Position numbers and translations under genes: made by a program
Origin: Pomphorhynchus laevis
Taxonomy: Eukaryota > Acanthocephala > Palaeacanthocephala > Echinorhynchida > Pomphorhynchidae
Assembly (NCBI GenBank): GCA_012934845.2
Contig: WNNJ02003298.1
Span: forward strand, 88,267-152,266
Direction of reading: 5' to 3'
Length of the DNA: 64,000 nucleotides
Notes under the pieces: model-generated
Seen by the model: only the letters and a program-made list of their open reading frames with translations
Told to the model about the DNA's origin: nothing
The model's database searches: none
Shown here: one piece after another, positions 11,077 to 21,429 of the stretch
Position numbering within the stretch: position 1 is the stretch's first letter
How the letters are laid out: every line of letters begins with the position of its first letter

Positions 11077-12053
11077 ATGCAATCAAGATCAATTTTTATT
11101 GATCCTTCTACAATATTTCAAGATCAAAATCTGTTATTTTTAATACCACATTATATTATCAATTGTTATGATAAAAAATATCAATAGACAGAAAAACTAC
11201 AAACATGTGTGACATTTTAAACTTTTCCAGGACTAATAACACTTTCTAGCCTTATCAAAAGAGAATAAAGCTTTGTGATATCAGACCTTTTATCAGTAAC
11301 CTTTTTTAAAAATTAAGGAAATGTATGCATGAGCTTAGAACTTAAATATTAATTGTAACGTGACATAATGTATTACTTGAATTCAGGCACTATTTTTCTC
11401 TGTAAATCCCTTGAAGTTTTACGAACTTCACCGGCTAGAATTTATTAATATAGATGTTAGAATATGGATGTTATTAATATAGATGTTAGAATTTATTAAT
11501 ATATCATAAATAATTGTCATAATTTTTTTATAATTTATATCAAGTTAAAATTTTAAATTGAAATTTAAAATAAGAGTCAATTCATAAGAATTTATGACTC
11601 TTTTAAAATAAGAGTCAATTTTTATGAATTGACTAATAAATAACATATGATGTATCAGAGTAAGGATTAGAGGTCATCAGGTGTAACTGCTATAATATTA
11701 ATATATTAGATTTAATATATTAAATCTAATATAACTATTTATTATTTATCTTTGACGTGCATAACTTTATTTTGTCAAACGTTTCTGGCGATCGTGGTAG
11801 CACGGGCCTAGCCTCTTTAAACTAACCATGTGCGTTCCGGATCATCCAAATTTTATTCAGCAGGAATTTTACTTGCTGTCGTTGCTTGCTTTCTCACATG
11901 ATCCTTTAGAGGATACATCTTTATAATTTAATCGCAAAATGTGTTAAACTGTGCTCCGGGAGCTAATAAGCTTTAGTTTCATAATCGTAGATGTTGCCAA
12001 AAACCGGAGTTTGATTACATGCATAGCAGACCTCCTTATCTCTCCTAGACAAG

Positions 12054-12113
12054 CTGATGGTAGCCGGCAGTAATCATCAGTAAGGTAAACTCCATCAGTC
12101 GTTTCGGCTGCCT
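12054..12113 (-). ncRNA. H-type pseudoknot motif, copy 1
   Basis: Minus strand order: GGCAG, GAAAC, CTGATGG, CTGATGA, CTGCC, CCATCAG. GGCAG pairs with CTGCC and CTGATGG with CCATCAG, and the pairings interleave, so they make a pseudoknot. GAAAC and CTGATGA are hammerhead-like words but in the wrong arrangement for a hammerhead. Confidence 0.45.
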
Positions 12114-12282
12114 TGTGATATATTAAATAGGCATTTCCGAGAGTTCGCTAACGTGGTAGCATGGGTTAGCCTCTTTAAACTAACCATGTGCGTTCCGGTT
12201 TTCAGTTTTATAATCGTAGATGTTGCCAAAAACCGGAGTTCGATTACAAGTAGAGCAGACTTCCTTATCACTCCTAGACGAG

Positions 12283-12342
12283 CTGATGGTAGCCGGCAGC
12301 ACTCATCAGTAAGGTGAACTACCATCAGTCGTTTCGGCTGCC
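12283..12342 (-). ncRNA. H-type pseudoknot motif, copy 2
   Basis: Same layout as copy 1 with longer pairings: GGCAGC/GCTGCC and CTGATGGTAG/CTACCATCAG, the latter 10 bp. The central CTGATGAG is intact. Confidence 0.45.
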
Positions 12343-12763
12343 TTGTGATATATTAAGGCATCTCCTAGAATTTGTTAACGTGGAAGCATGGACCTTGCAT
12401 CTTTAAACTAACCATGTGCTTTCCGGATCATCCTAATTTTATTCAGCAGGAATTTTACTTGCTGTCGTTGATTGCTTTTTCACAGGATCCTTTAGAGGAT
12501 ACATCTTTATAATTTGATATTATAATTTTTATAACTTTATATAATTTTCATCAGCCGAAACGACTGATGGTAGTTGAACTTACTGATGAGAACTGCCGGC
12601 AGCCATCAGCTCGTATTGTAGAAGACCTGTGTGATAAATTTATGTTGGATCGATTGTATATTAATATATGCAAAGGAACACAAATAGAAAAAAATTTTAC
12701 TCTTTATAAATTGCACTGATACAACTCAAAATTAATGAACCATTATATTTGATTTTGTATAAC

Positions 12764-13362
12764 TTAAAATGCGTTTCGGTCAAAAACTAGTGTCAAAAGA
12801 AAACGATAATCTAGTCTACTAAATGCTCATTTGTTCCACCTCATTATGAACTATCTTATAAGGAAACGTTTAGTTGATCTAAATTGGCAGTTCACTAAAT
12901 ATGCTAGTTCACTTACCTTGAAAAGTTATTCTGCAAATATCACTATTCTTAGTCAACGCTTTATATACTCTGGTAATAATGGCACTTGTTCTGTCGGCAA
13001 CATTTTGCGAATTTTCTTATCGCAGGCTAATTACCTTTCGCCACACTGCAGCTAAAGTATAAAACAATTTCCGATAGTAAGTTTGCAGCAATAATTTGCA
13101 TAATAGTTTAAATTCATTCTAATCTTGTCTCTCGTACCGAAGACAGCATGCAGACGGTGGGAATGTGGAAAACGTGCGTTACTAAGATGATCAAACAGTT
13201 ACATGTCATTAACACAGTCTGGAATTTTTGTTGCAAAATACCAAAATCTGTCACACAATAGCATTAAAAATATACCTCGTGTTTATGAAATGTTTCTTAA
13301 ATGTCCAAAGTATATGACCTTCAATATGGATGTCTACCAGTAACAGTCTTGACACACTATTT
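12764..13362 (-). CDS. Candidate 3' exons of an unrecognised host gene
   Basis: A chain of three minus-strand exons with matching phases: 13362-13319 (44 bases), 13015-12917 (99 bases, donor GTAAGT) and 12786-12764 (polypyrimidine acceptor, then TAA at 12766-12764). The product would end with a segment containing NVADRTSAIITRVYKAL and finish FDRNAF. The middle exon has the strongest signals. I do not recognise the family, and upstream exons were not found. The competing reading is chance frames in AT-rich DNA; the consensus donor and coherent residue composition tip it slightly towards real. Confidence 0.35.
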
Positions 13363-13439
13363 CTAATTTGTATAATAATATTAATCATATTAGCGTATTT
13401 ATTAAATTTAATTAATGAACTGAAGAAATCACTCACAGA

Positions 13440-13995
13440 ACAGTGTTGGTTATTTTACTATTTCATAAGCTTTTAAAAGAGTAAACTGTCATTTATACAA
13501 GTTCAATTTTAAAGTCAGGGTCAAATTTGCTGTGTAATGCTTGCTTGAGAATTAAAATTAATTTCGTCTTATTATTGTTAATACGTAATCAATTTATTAA
13601 TAAGTAATAAATAAATTAGTAATAAATTAAATTTATTAATTTATTAAATTAATATATTAATTTCTTAATAATAGTACCTGAATTAAACTACTTTTTTAAG
13701 GAAAATGCACAAAATAAAAGCATTTAAGGCGACTGTCCATAGCAAAATTTCACGATTTGAGCAGCTCAGGAATAAAAGATTAGCACTAAAAAGAATCGTA
13801 TAATTTGAAAGCCAAAGATAAGTAAAATGTAATGGTATCATGTCTATATTAAATGTTTCAATAAAATCAGTAACAATGTTAACTTATTTTGGCTTTTGCA
13901 ATTTGACATTAAGAGCCTAGTTTAATATTTATTAACTGTACAAATGATCACAGGAGTGACTTGAATTACAACGTTAACGTTTAAATAGTAATCCA
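13440..13995. other. AT-rich spacer, nothing recognised
   Basis: Includes a run of TTAATAAATTAAT-type sequence at 13570-13670. No gene, repeat family or structured motif was identified. Confidence 0.4.
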
Positions 13996-13999
13996 TTTG

Positions 14000-14607
14000 T
14001 AATGAGGTGTACAATGAGGAGATCGGTAAACTGGTCGTTTTAGCATCCACTGTATTTTATTGGTATCCATTCTGGTGTATAAAGGAACTGTCCAATGTGT
14101 GCTCTGCTGTGGCAATCAAGCCAGTACTTCAGCCACTTGATGAAATAATTTTTGATATGATTTTTGAGAGATCATCAACAACAATAGATCGAGATGCCAA
14201 GCTGGACGTGGAATGCCGAGGATTGTTTGAAAGCATGACGGAGCAGTTCATGTTGGACGTTTGCTCATTTAATCATCTAACCCCGTCAAATGCTTCCAAC
14301 AACACCACCCCTTTCCAATACCACGAGAGACGAAAGCGGGCCAAGTATGAGGAGAGAGTGTGCCGGTATAAAAGATCATCATTCAAACCCTTTGTCATCG
14401 CAGGAAACGGCGCTATTGGACCGGCGACGGATTTGATGATCAAAAGATTGCGTCACTAAGTGCGGGCAGGGGATTACACATTTATAATGATCTGATAAGA
14501 AAATTGCGTTCCAAAATAAGCCTCATTATGGCCAAATCTGCATCAATGTGCATCCGGGCTGCACGATCAACGAGGGGACATCCTACTAGCGCTGGTACTC
14601 GATAAAC
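14000..14607 (+). mobile_element. C-terminal nuclease fragment of an RT/PD-(D/E)XK retroelement
   Basis: One frame (14007-14459) has AKLDVECRGLF, then LDVCSFNHL, HERRKRAKYEERV and FKPFVIAGNGAIGP. This is the layout of the C-terminal PD-(D/E)XK-like domain of a retroelement protein I recall from cnidarians and sponges (acidic residues, then E-x-K-x-x-Y, then F-x-P-x-V). Similarity continues to 14607 in another frame (SKISLIMAKSASMCIRAARS, a Ser/Leu-rich tail ending near an Arg-Gly motif). It is a truncated, broken fragment. The same family occurs at 27040-28620 and 53830-56935. Confidence 0.65.
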
Positions 14608-14609
14608 GG

Positions 14610-15850
14610 AGTACACTGAGTTTAATTAATTAAAACTTATCACAGTCAAATTGTTTGTGTTATTGTTTATTTTTCTTTTGCTATAAATAAAATGCTTTCT
14701 CTTAAAACAAAATAGGTGTATAAGGGAATAAGCCGTGAATCAGTAATTTCTATTCAAGGTCGATGATTTTATCTAGTCGTACTTATGGTCGTGCATGTTA
14801 GGTAAGACCGAAATAAAAAGATAAAGTACAAACAACATATTAGCTGTATATATATCTTGTCGTTTAGAATTTTGTTGTCATTGAGGGTACTATTAAATGT
14901 ACATTATTGACTTGATGTATTCAGCGATTAAATGTGGATTGTAATTGCATATTAGAGTAGTTTCGGCTGTGATCTACCTTCGCAATCGGTCTGATCCATA
15001 GACAACATCGACTTTAATGTATAATTTATAAAATGTGTTTTTAATGTTGATTCAAATTTCCTGCTAGAATTTATCATTAAATCTCACCTAAAATTTTGAT
15101 ACAAAATAACAAATAGCTGTGAACACAGCTTAGTTTAATATATTTTAAATATTGAATATTTATAAATTGCATAAATAAACACTTAATATAACATACAAGT
15201 GCTAATATGAGACGCACTTATTTAATATTTGTTTTTGTCAAAAATTGGAATATTTATAAAAATATTTATAAAATATTTTTGAAATGTATTTATTCAAATG
15301 TTTTAATATTTATAATAACAAGTTAATATGTAAATATATCAAAATAAATATAAACAAGAAATAAAATAATATTTTACAATCAATTGCTTATAAAAACAAA
15401 ATGACTATTTTGTTGCTTAGAACAAATAGAATTTGTCGTTTATATGTACCTTAATACGGATCAATAACTTAAATACGCCTAGCAATAAATTAACCTTAAT
15501 ATTTCAATTCAATATATGGTGAAGATATCTAGTATGACTAGATATAATATAAGACGAAGCACCTAAATATATCAATGTATTAATGGTTTTGCTTCAATTA
15601 AACTGAATAGCTGAGAATATCGGATAACATTTCTAAATAAATGTACCGGTGATGAATTAACTTCTAATAAATAATTTGTAATTAATGACGTTTAATCTTC
15701 ACTGAAATCCTGGAGACATTTGATTAAAAATGCGTTAAATATTTAAAAATTGCAAACTGTTATAATTGTTTAGCTTTAGAAAAATAAAATTGTTTTTACT
15801 TCTCAATATAATGAGCAATACTGATTGAATAAACATTCTTAAAAAAATAC
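14610..15850. other. AT-rich spacer, no gene recognised
   Basis: The stretch has dense stops and simple AT-rich sequence. A run of A/T words near 15130-15370 (AATATTTATAAA repeats) is low complexity. Nothing supported. Confidence 0.4.
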
Positions 15851-15854
15851 TCAA

Positions 15855-16880
15855 TACTGATTGAATAAAATTTTAAATTCAAGATTCTGATTTATTAAAC
15901 TTTCGTATTTTGTCATTTATTTACTTGAATTTTCGATTTGTTCGTCAATATATGAAATATGAAATATTATACTGATTGAATAAAATTTTAAATTCAAGAT
16001 TCTGATTTATTAAACTTTCGTATTTTGTCATTTATTTACTTGAATTTTCGATTTGTTCGTCAATGATTGAATAAAATTTTAAATTCAAGATTCTGATTAA
16101 TTAAACCTTCGTATTTTGTTATTTGTTTACTTGAATTTTCGATTTGTTCGTCAATATATGAAATAAAGAATATTATACTGATTGAATAAAATTTTAAATT
16201 CAAGATTCTGATTTATTAAACTTTCGTATTTTGTTATTTGTTTACTTGAATTTTCGATTTGTTCGTCAATATATGAAATATGAAATATTATACTGATTGA
16301 ATAAAATTATAAATTCAAGATTCTGATTAATTAAACCTTCGTATTTTGTTATTTGTTTACTTGAATTTTCGATTTGTTCGTCAATATATGAAATAAAGAA
16401 TATTATACTGATTGAATAAAATTTTAAATTCAAGATTCTGATTTATTAAACTTTCGTATTTTGTCATTTATTTACTTGAATTTTCGATTTGTTCGTCAAT
16501 ATATGAAATATGAAATATTATACTGATTGAATAAAATTATAAATTCAAGATTCTGATTTATTAAACTTTCGTATTTTGTCATTTATTTACTTGAATTTTC
16601 GATTTGTTCGTCAATATATGAAATATGAAATATTATACTGATTGAATAAAATTATAAATTCAAGATTCTGATTTATTAAACTTTCGTATTTTGTCATTTA
16701 TTTACTTGAATTTTCGATTTGTTCGTCAATATATGAAATATGAAATATTATACTGATTGAATAAAATTTTAAATTCAAGATTCTGATTAATTAAACCTTC
16801 GTATTTTGTTATTTGTTTACTTGAATTTTCGATTTGTTCGTCAATATATGAAATAAGGAATATTATACTGATTGAATAAA
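15855..16880 (+). repeat. 115-bp satellite, about nine units
   Basis: Units starting ACTGATTGAATAAAAT lie near 15855, 15971, 16177, 16292, 16407, 16522, 16637 and 16752, mostly 115 bases apart, plus a shortened unit at 16062 and a final start at 16867. Two variants alternate irregularly: one with TTATTAAACTTTCG and TGAAATATTAT, the other with TAATTAAACCTTCG and AAGAATATTAT. Confidence 0.92.
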
Positions 16881-18503
16881 CATATAAATAAATGAATTTA
16901 AAATGATAGTAAATTCCTAAAAGTCAATTTTTCAGTTTACAAAACTTAGGTGTCTTGTTAAGATTTGTGTCTTCACATAAGTGTACTTGATAGCTTCCCA
17001 TAAATTTTTTATTTTGTATTTATTAAAATGACGATATTCAATATTATTTTCAATTATCGATAACTTTCTAACAAAATATTTTGATATTTATCGTTAGGGC
17101 ACAAATTGTCATTCATTTTGTAATTAGAGAAACGAATTAAAAGGTAATCTCAAATTAAAAACGTAAAAAGAAGTTTAATATAAAAACAATAAATGACAGT
17201 TTTTATATCACGATGTTTTTTTAAAATGTAACTTAAAAGAAGTCACATTAATGTTCAATAATTTGACTTTAGAAATATCTTTCGCAACACAACTTTAATA
17301 CAGGAATCATTAAAATGTATAGTACATAATTCCACTTTAAGTAACGTTCACATCTATTAATTCCATTTTTTAACAAAATTTAAAATATTAAAAGATATAA
17401 AATAAAATATTAATCAAATTCATTGTAAATTGCAAATGATTTCAATGTAACCAAATATCATGTGAATGTTAGGAGCGAATTGCACTTGTCGAGCTCAGCT
17501 TGTCATTTTATGTGATGAGAATGCTATCAGCCATACTGCAACGTCTCACATAACAATACGAAACAATTGCCAATACACTTATTGTTTTTGAGTACCACCC
17601 ACTTTCATTTCCCTTTATACTTTTAAAATTGTTCAAAAGATAAAGCAATCACATTGAGTTGCTTTCTGAAGAGAGTATTTCACATTGAGAAGTTAAATAT
17701 GAACAGTTAATTGACAATAAAGATTATCGGTAATCATGTAATGAACTATAATTCGTATAATAATATCTATCATTTGAGCAACTTTATACCCAATGAATAT
17801 TCCCAAAGTATAAAAAACCAAAAGGAAAAGAAGTAAATATGAAAGCGGCCAATTTTATCTATTTTAATCGGCCATTACAATTGAATAAAATGATGTTTTT
17901 ATATTAAAGTCTGTAACGATTTAAGCTAATCTAGTTATCGCCTCATTGAGTATAGCGGTAAGCGACAGAACAGTTGAATCGCAATCTACTTGTCTATGCA
18001 GATTTGCATCATATTATACTAGCAAATATGTACAAATTGAACATTAGAAAAATTAATATAAATGACGCACATCAAAATATAGAGAACGGACAATATTAAA
18101 AAATAACTTTAAATGCTATAATTCCGAATTATATTATGTAAAATCGATAACAATTAGGCTTTGAATTATTAGAATTAAAATTAACTGTTAATTTGATAGA
18201 AAATATTACAATTAATATAATGTGTATATTTGAATAGCCATACGTTTTAGTTCAAAACCTAACAATTTAAATCAGCTAACTGAGTCTACGTATTGTTATA
18301 TAATTATAAAATAAACAAAACAATAATGCTAAATCAAAATTTTAATAATTAAATAATAAAATTAATAATTGTTTTTAGATTTTCTATAATTTAAATCAAG
18401 TTAAAAAAATAAAAATAAAAATAAAAAATAAAAAATAAAATTTAAAATAAACGTCATTTTTATGAATTGACTAATAAATAGCAAACGTTGTATCAGAATA
18501 ATT

Positions 18504-18605
18504 AGAGGTCATCAGGAGGAACTGCTATGTTATCAGGTTTCGGCCCCTAACTCCTCTACCCAACATAGCAGCGGGGCCAAATACATGCTAATGATGTATT
18601 TCCTC
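18504..18605 (-). ncRNA. PLE-linked pseudoknot motif, best-preserved copy
   Basis: Minus strand, 5' to 3': GAGGAA; hairpin AAATACAT/ATGTATTT; GGCCCC; CTGCTATGTT; GGGGCC; GAAAC; AACATAGCAG; TTCCTC; CTGATGACCTC. GGCCCC pairs with GGGGCC and CTGCTATGTT with AACATAGCAG in interleaved order (a 6-bp and a 10-bp helix), inside an outer GAGGAA/TTCCTC helix. The strength of both helices and their conservation argue for a functional RNA. It follows the PLE linker coding piece directly, as a 3' or terminal-repeat element would. Confidence 0.65.
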
Positions 18606-18619
18606 TGATAAAACTATCT

Positions 18620-18865
18620 AGTATCTTATTCTAATACAAAGTATATTATTTATTATCCATCCATAAAAATTTGCCACTTAAGAGTTTAAATTTATTCTTT
18701 ATATTATTGTGTTGATTTATATATTTTACTATTTTCTGCTTGATGTTATTTTTATAGTAACCTAGTTTAAAATATGTATCTATTAAATTATTTAAATGAT
18801 TTTGAAGAAAGCCAATATCATTACATATTGTTGCAATTCTTAAAATTTCATTATTTAATGTATTT
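18620..18865 (-). mobile_element. Penelope-like element, linker-domain fragment
   Basis: The minus-strand frame contains TLNNEILRIATICNDIGFLQ and LIDTYFKLGYYK, almost identical to the piece at 44250-44450. It is the linker between reverse transcriptase and GIY-YIG domains of PLE proteins, where a short helical block precedes a Y/G-rich turn. The fragment is only about 80 codons. Confidence 0.65.
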
Positions 18866-19206
18866 GATTGCATCTGTGAGCTGAAATTTTTCCGATTGTG
18901 GCACGATATTATCCTCACAGGTATTGATCTTATTTTTGATACAGCAGGACGCTACTAATCAGTCTGGGTGGGTCTCATCAGCTGCTGACCCAGACCTACA
19001 TTTCACGTTTCGACCCTTATTATCTGCTTTCTCCGTTGACTGATGCTGATCGGATTTGAACTCAGGACGTCTGTATCGTGATTCAACGCAACATCCACTA
19101 AGCTTGCTGCTCCGGTGGTGTAGATATACATTTCTGTATATTACTTTTGGTAGGGGATCGTATTCTAACGATCTATTAGAAACCTACCCGATGTGTGTGA
19201 TCCGCT
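18866..19206 (-). mobile_element. tRNA-derived SINE
   Basis: On the minus strand AGCTTAGTGG (A box) is followed by GAGTTCAAATCC (B box) at a normal polymerase III spacing of about 33 bases, close to the 5' end. The body of roughly 250 bases has no coding frame. A rearranged relative lies at 650-1085. Which tRNA it derives from is not clear. Confidence 0.6.
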
Positions 19207-21429
19207 AGTTGTAGGCTGTAAGCAAATGGACGTGTAAACAAAACATTGTGCTTTGAAACAGTTTCTGTTTATATAGTGAACAAAGTGATAGATTTGAGTT
19301 TTGAAATTAGTGAATTGAAGTCTACAATATTTGCATTTTAAATAAGCATGACCTCGATGTCTAAGGGATCTTGTAATTTGATAACTTTAATAGCACTATT
19401 AATGATCAATTTACGTATGATAAATAGGCGGAGCCAATTAAATCGGTTCGACCGCAAACCAATATATGTGATAATTAAAATATAAGCAAAGTGAGTAGAT
19501 AGAATTTAATTTTACTAATATTTTCAAATGTATTTGATTTTAACTGTAAAATGGATGTTCAACAATTTTCTTTAACGAATATATTAAAAACGTGATGTTT
19601 TCTAAACATTTATTTCATATCTTTGAATGAAAAGAAAGCTTTTAAAACTTTAAATTGTGAAGATAAGAACTCAAAGTTAATATATCACTTATGTTTTAAA
19701 ATTTACATTTAACACGGAAAAAGGCGTCAACTGTAAACGAATAATTGATATATTAAAAAGCGAGAAAACGTTCAATTGAATTAAATGAAAACATGTTCAC
19801 ATGAAACTTGCTATTAGATATTGATATTTTTGTGAATAGAGGACATTCGAAAAGTTATAATAATAACACAAGTGATAAATAGATAATATTTAATGTAATG
19901 ACGCTTCGATACGATCCTGATTGATCGAAGCGATTGGTAAAAAATTGAAATAAACAAATGATTAAATTCACACGTACGGTGCTCCAAGTTGGGTCTGCTG
20001 ATCGTGGGTATAACTTTAAAGATTAAAAGGTAACGAATGGTAACTGTCGTATCTAAAAAATGAATGATTTACCATTACGTCTTATAAACATGTGATCATC
20101 CTTTGCAATACTGCGAAGTTATCGCTTACTGATGAATATGAAGTATTCGTGAGAAAATGCTTGTTTACTGATTTGCAAGGCTCACATGTTTGACTACCTG
20201 CAAGCTGGAAAGGCATTTATCGTTACGAGTCATCGCATGAATAAAATTACATGGTAAGGCCGAGTGCTTTGCGTGTGAATTCATGCTGGTCATAGCTTTT
20301 TGATAACATTTATCTAATAGAGTAAGTTACTAATTGTTTTAATGAATTCGGTTTATTATTTAATCGATCAATTGTCGTTTAGTCTTGCTCAATACCATCT
20401 TTTGTGTTGCAAATAATGCAAATAAGTTATTAATAAGAATACCTATATACACTTAGTTTTAGATTGAATATCCATCAGAAGATCAATGCCTACTTGATAC
20501 TACGAATTGAAAAATCAGTCATTTTGCACTCTATACATTTCAAGTTCAATCTTGTTGCTTGTCAAGTTCAATCTTTGATATTTGTCAAAACAGCACGCTT
20601 TAATTCAGTAAAGTAAAGATCAATAGTTGAGGATTAACTGATCATTCTATCACTTTCCTGTAAATATACTCAGACAACTTTGATCTCATCGACTTTTATG
20701 TTCATTAGTTCCCACTGCCTAAATTCTCGCATTAGCACCTTTGAAATAAATCAGAACGATGGTGCGATATGCTTTGATTGTGCCGTTTTCAATCGATTGC
20801 ATACTGCGTGTAACGATCATTTGTCATTGCGAAGAGCTCTAAAGTTTTCCATCAGAATTTTAAAATTAGATGATTAACAAATAAACACAGTGTGTTCAAA
20901 GAAGGTGTACTTTGATAAGTGGAATAAAAAATTGAGCACGTCATTAGTTCAATTTAAGATATTTAAAATTGAGTTTGTCATTTTGAGTCTATTTTATGCG
21001 AAAGTTAGCATGTCGTAATTGTATAAATGCCTCTCAATTGATTCGATCGTTTAAGTTCGGATAAGGTTTAAAATATTAATGCTATTCTATAATTAAATAA
21101 TATTAAATATAGAAATAGAGTGTTTCCGTGATCATAATTACTTGTAATGCCACGTCATCGTAAGCTTGATGATGCAAAATTGTAATTATGGCATGGATTT
21201 CATTTAAAAGTTTAATATCTTTATACTTTCTAAGCTAAAAATGGTCAATAGTTACATTCAGATTTTCCTTTTTTAATTAATTATAAACGCTTTTTAATGC
21301 GTTTTTTATTTTTTCTCTAACTGTGAGTTGTAGTAGCATTGAAGTGATCTGTTAATGCAATTGGTCTCAGCAAAATAATATTGATTTTAATTTAAATTAC
21401 ATAAATGTCTTAATTTAAAATTACATTTC

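Larger units (their letters stand above)
6905..11700. repeat. Large inverted repeat, arms of about 1.5 kb
   Basis: 6905-8395 is repeated as its reverse complement at 10222-11700, nearly base for base over long stretches (for example CGTAATCCGAGCTCGTCTCG near 8000 and its complement near 10600). The 1.8-kb centre holds a decayed hammerhead copy, a PLE 3' fragment and a third short piece of the arm at 9230-9310. The arms carry the 600-bp unit end and a pseudoknot motif. No transposase frame or clear terminal sequence marks it as a DNA transposon. A head-to-head pair of PLE-derived copies is my preferred reading. Confidence 0.85.
11765..12625. repeat. Diverged tandem repeat of 200-350 bp units with a folded element
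   Basis: TTTAAACTAACCATGTGC occurs near 11816, 12173 and 12399, and GATCCTTTAGAGGATACATC near 11900 and 12488. Two units end in a folded motif on the minus strand (12054-12113, 12283-12342); a third copy of the motif is on the plus strand at 12549-12615. Units differ by large internal deletions. Apparent open frames here are not coding. Confidence 0.75.
18269..19206 (-). mobile_element. Composite insertion: PLE-linked repeat plus SINE
   Basis: Copy B has only about ten bases (CTTATTAAAT) where copy A has this block, so the block arrived after the duplication or was lost from B. From right to left on the minus strand it holds a SINE (19206-18866), a PLE linker coding piece (18865-18620), the pseudoknot motif (18605-18504) and an AT-rich end with AATCAGCTAACTGAG. 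I see no clear target duplication. Confidence 0.7.
17237..21420 (+). repeat. Duplicated segment, copy A of about 4.2 kb
   Basis: This matches 34996-38065 in the same order and orientation at high identity, interrupted by a 0.94-kb insertion at 18269-19206. It also has about 285 bases near 20285-20565 that copy B lacks. 17237-17800 is shared, inverted, with 1-630. Frames such as 20680-20877 are present in both copies but look unconstrained; I see no domain, splice pattern or RNA gene. Confidence 0.85.

Noticed and set aside
6905-11700. DNA transposon with long terminal inverted repeats
   Set aside because: No transposase frame, no defined terminal sequence and no target duplication found; the arms contain PLE-linked sequence instead.
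12095-12325. Minus-strand 76-residue ORF
   Set aside because: It crosses the tandem units and the pseudoknot motif; the frame is not kept between units.
12054-12342. Hammerhead ribozymes in the 12-kb tandem repeats
   Set aside because: CTGATGAG and GAAAC are both present, but GAAAC comes before CTGATGA, the base before the would-be cleavage site is A rather than T, and no GAA follows stem II. The pseudoknot reading fits better.
15855-16880. CRISPR-like array
   Set aside because: The 115-bp units are contiguous with no unique spacers, in a eukaryotic genome.
18504-18605. Permuted (type II) hammerhead in the PLE-linked motif
   Set aside because: A stem II CCTCTAA/TTAGGGG could form, but only about four bases separate the putative cleavage site from CTGATGA, too few for stem I.
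18646-18918. A 90-residue host protein
   Set aside because: About 80 codons are PLE linker sequence and the rest is SINE; the frame is a chance fusion of two insertions.
20680-20877. Conserved small gene in the 17-kb and 35-kb copies
   Set aside because: The frame in copy B starts at a different point and has indels; similarity is at the DNA level only, with no sign of coding constraint.
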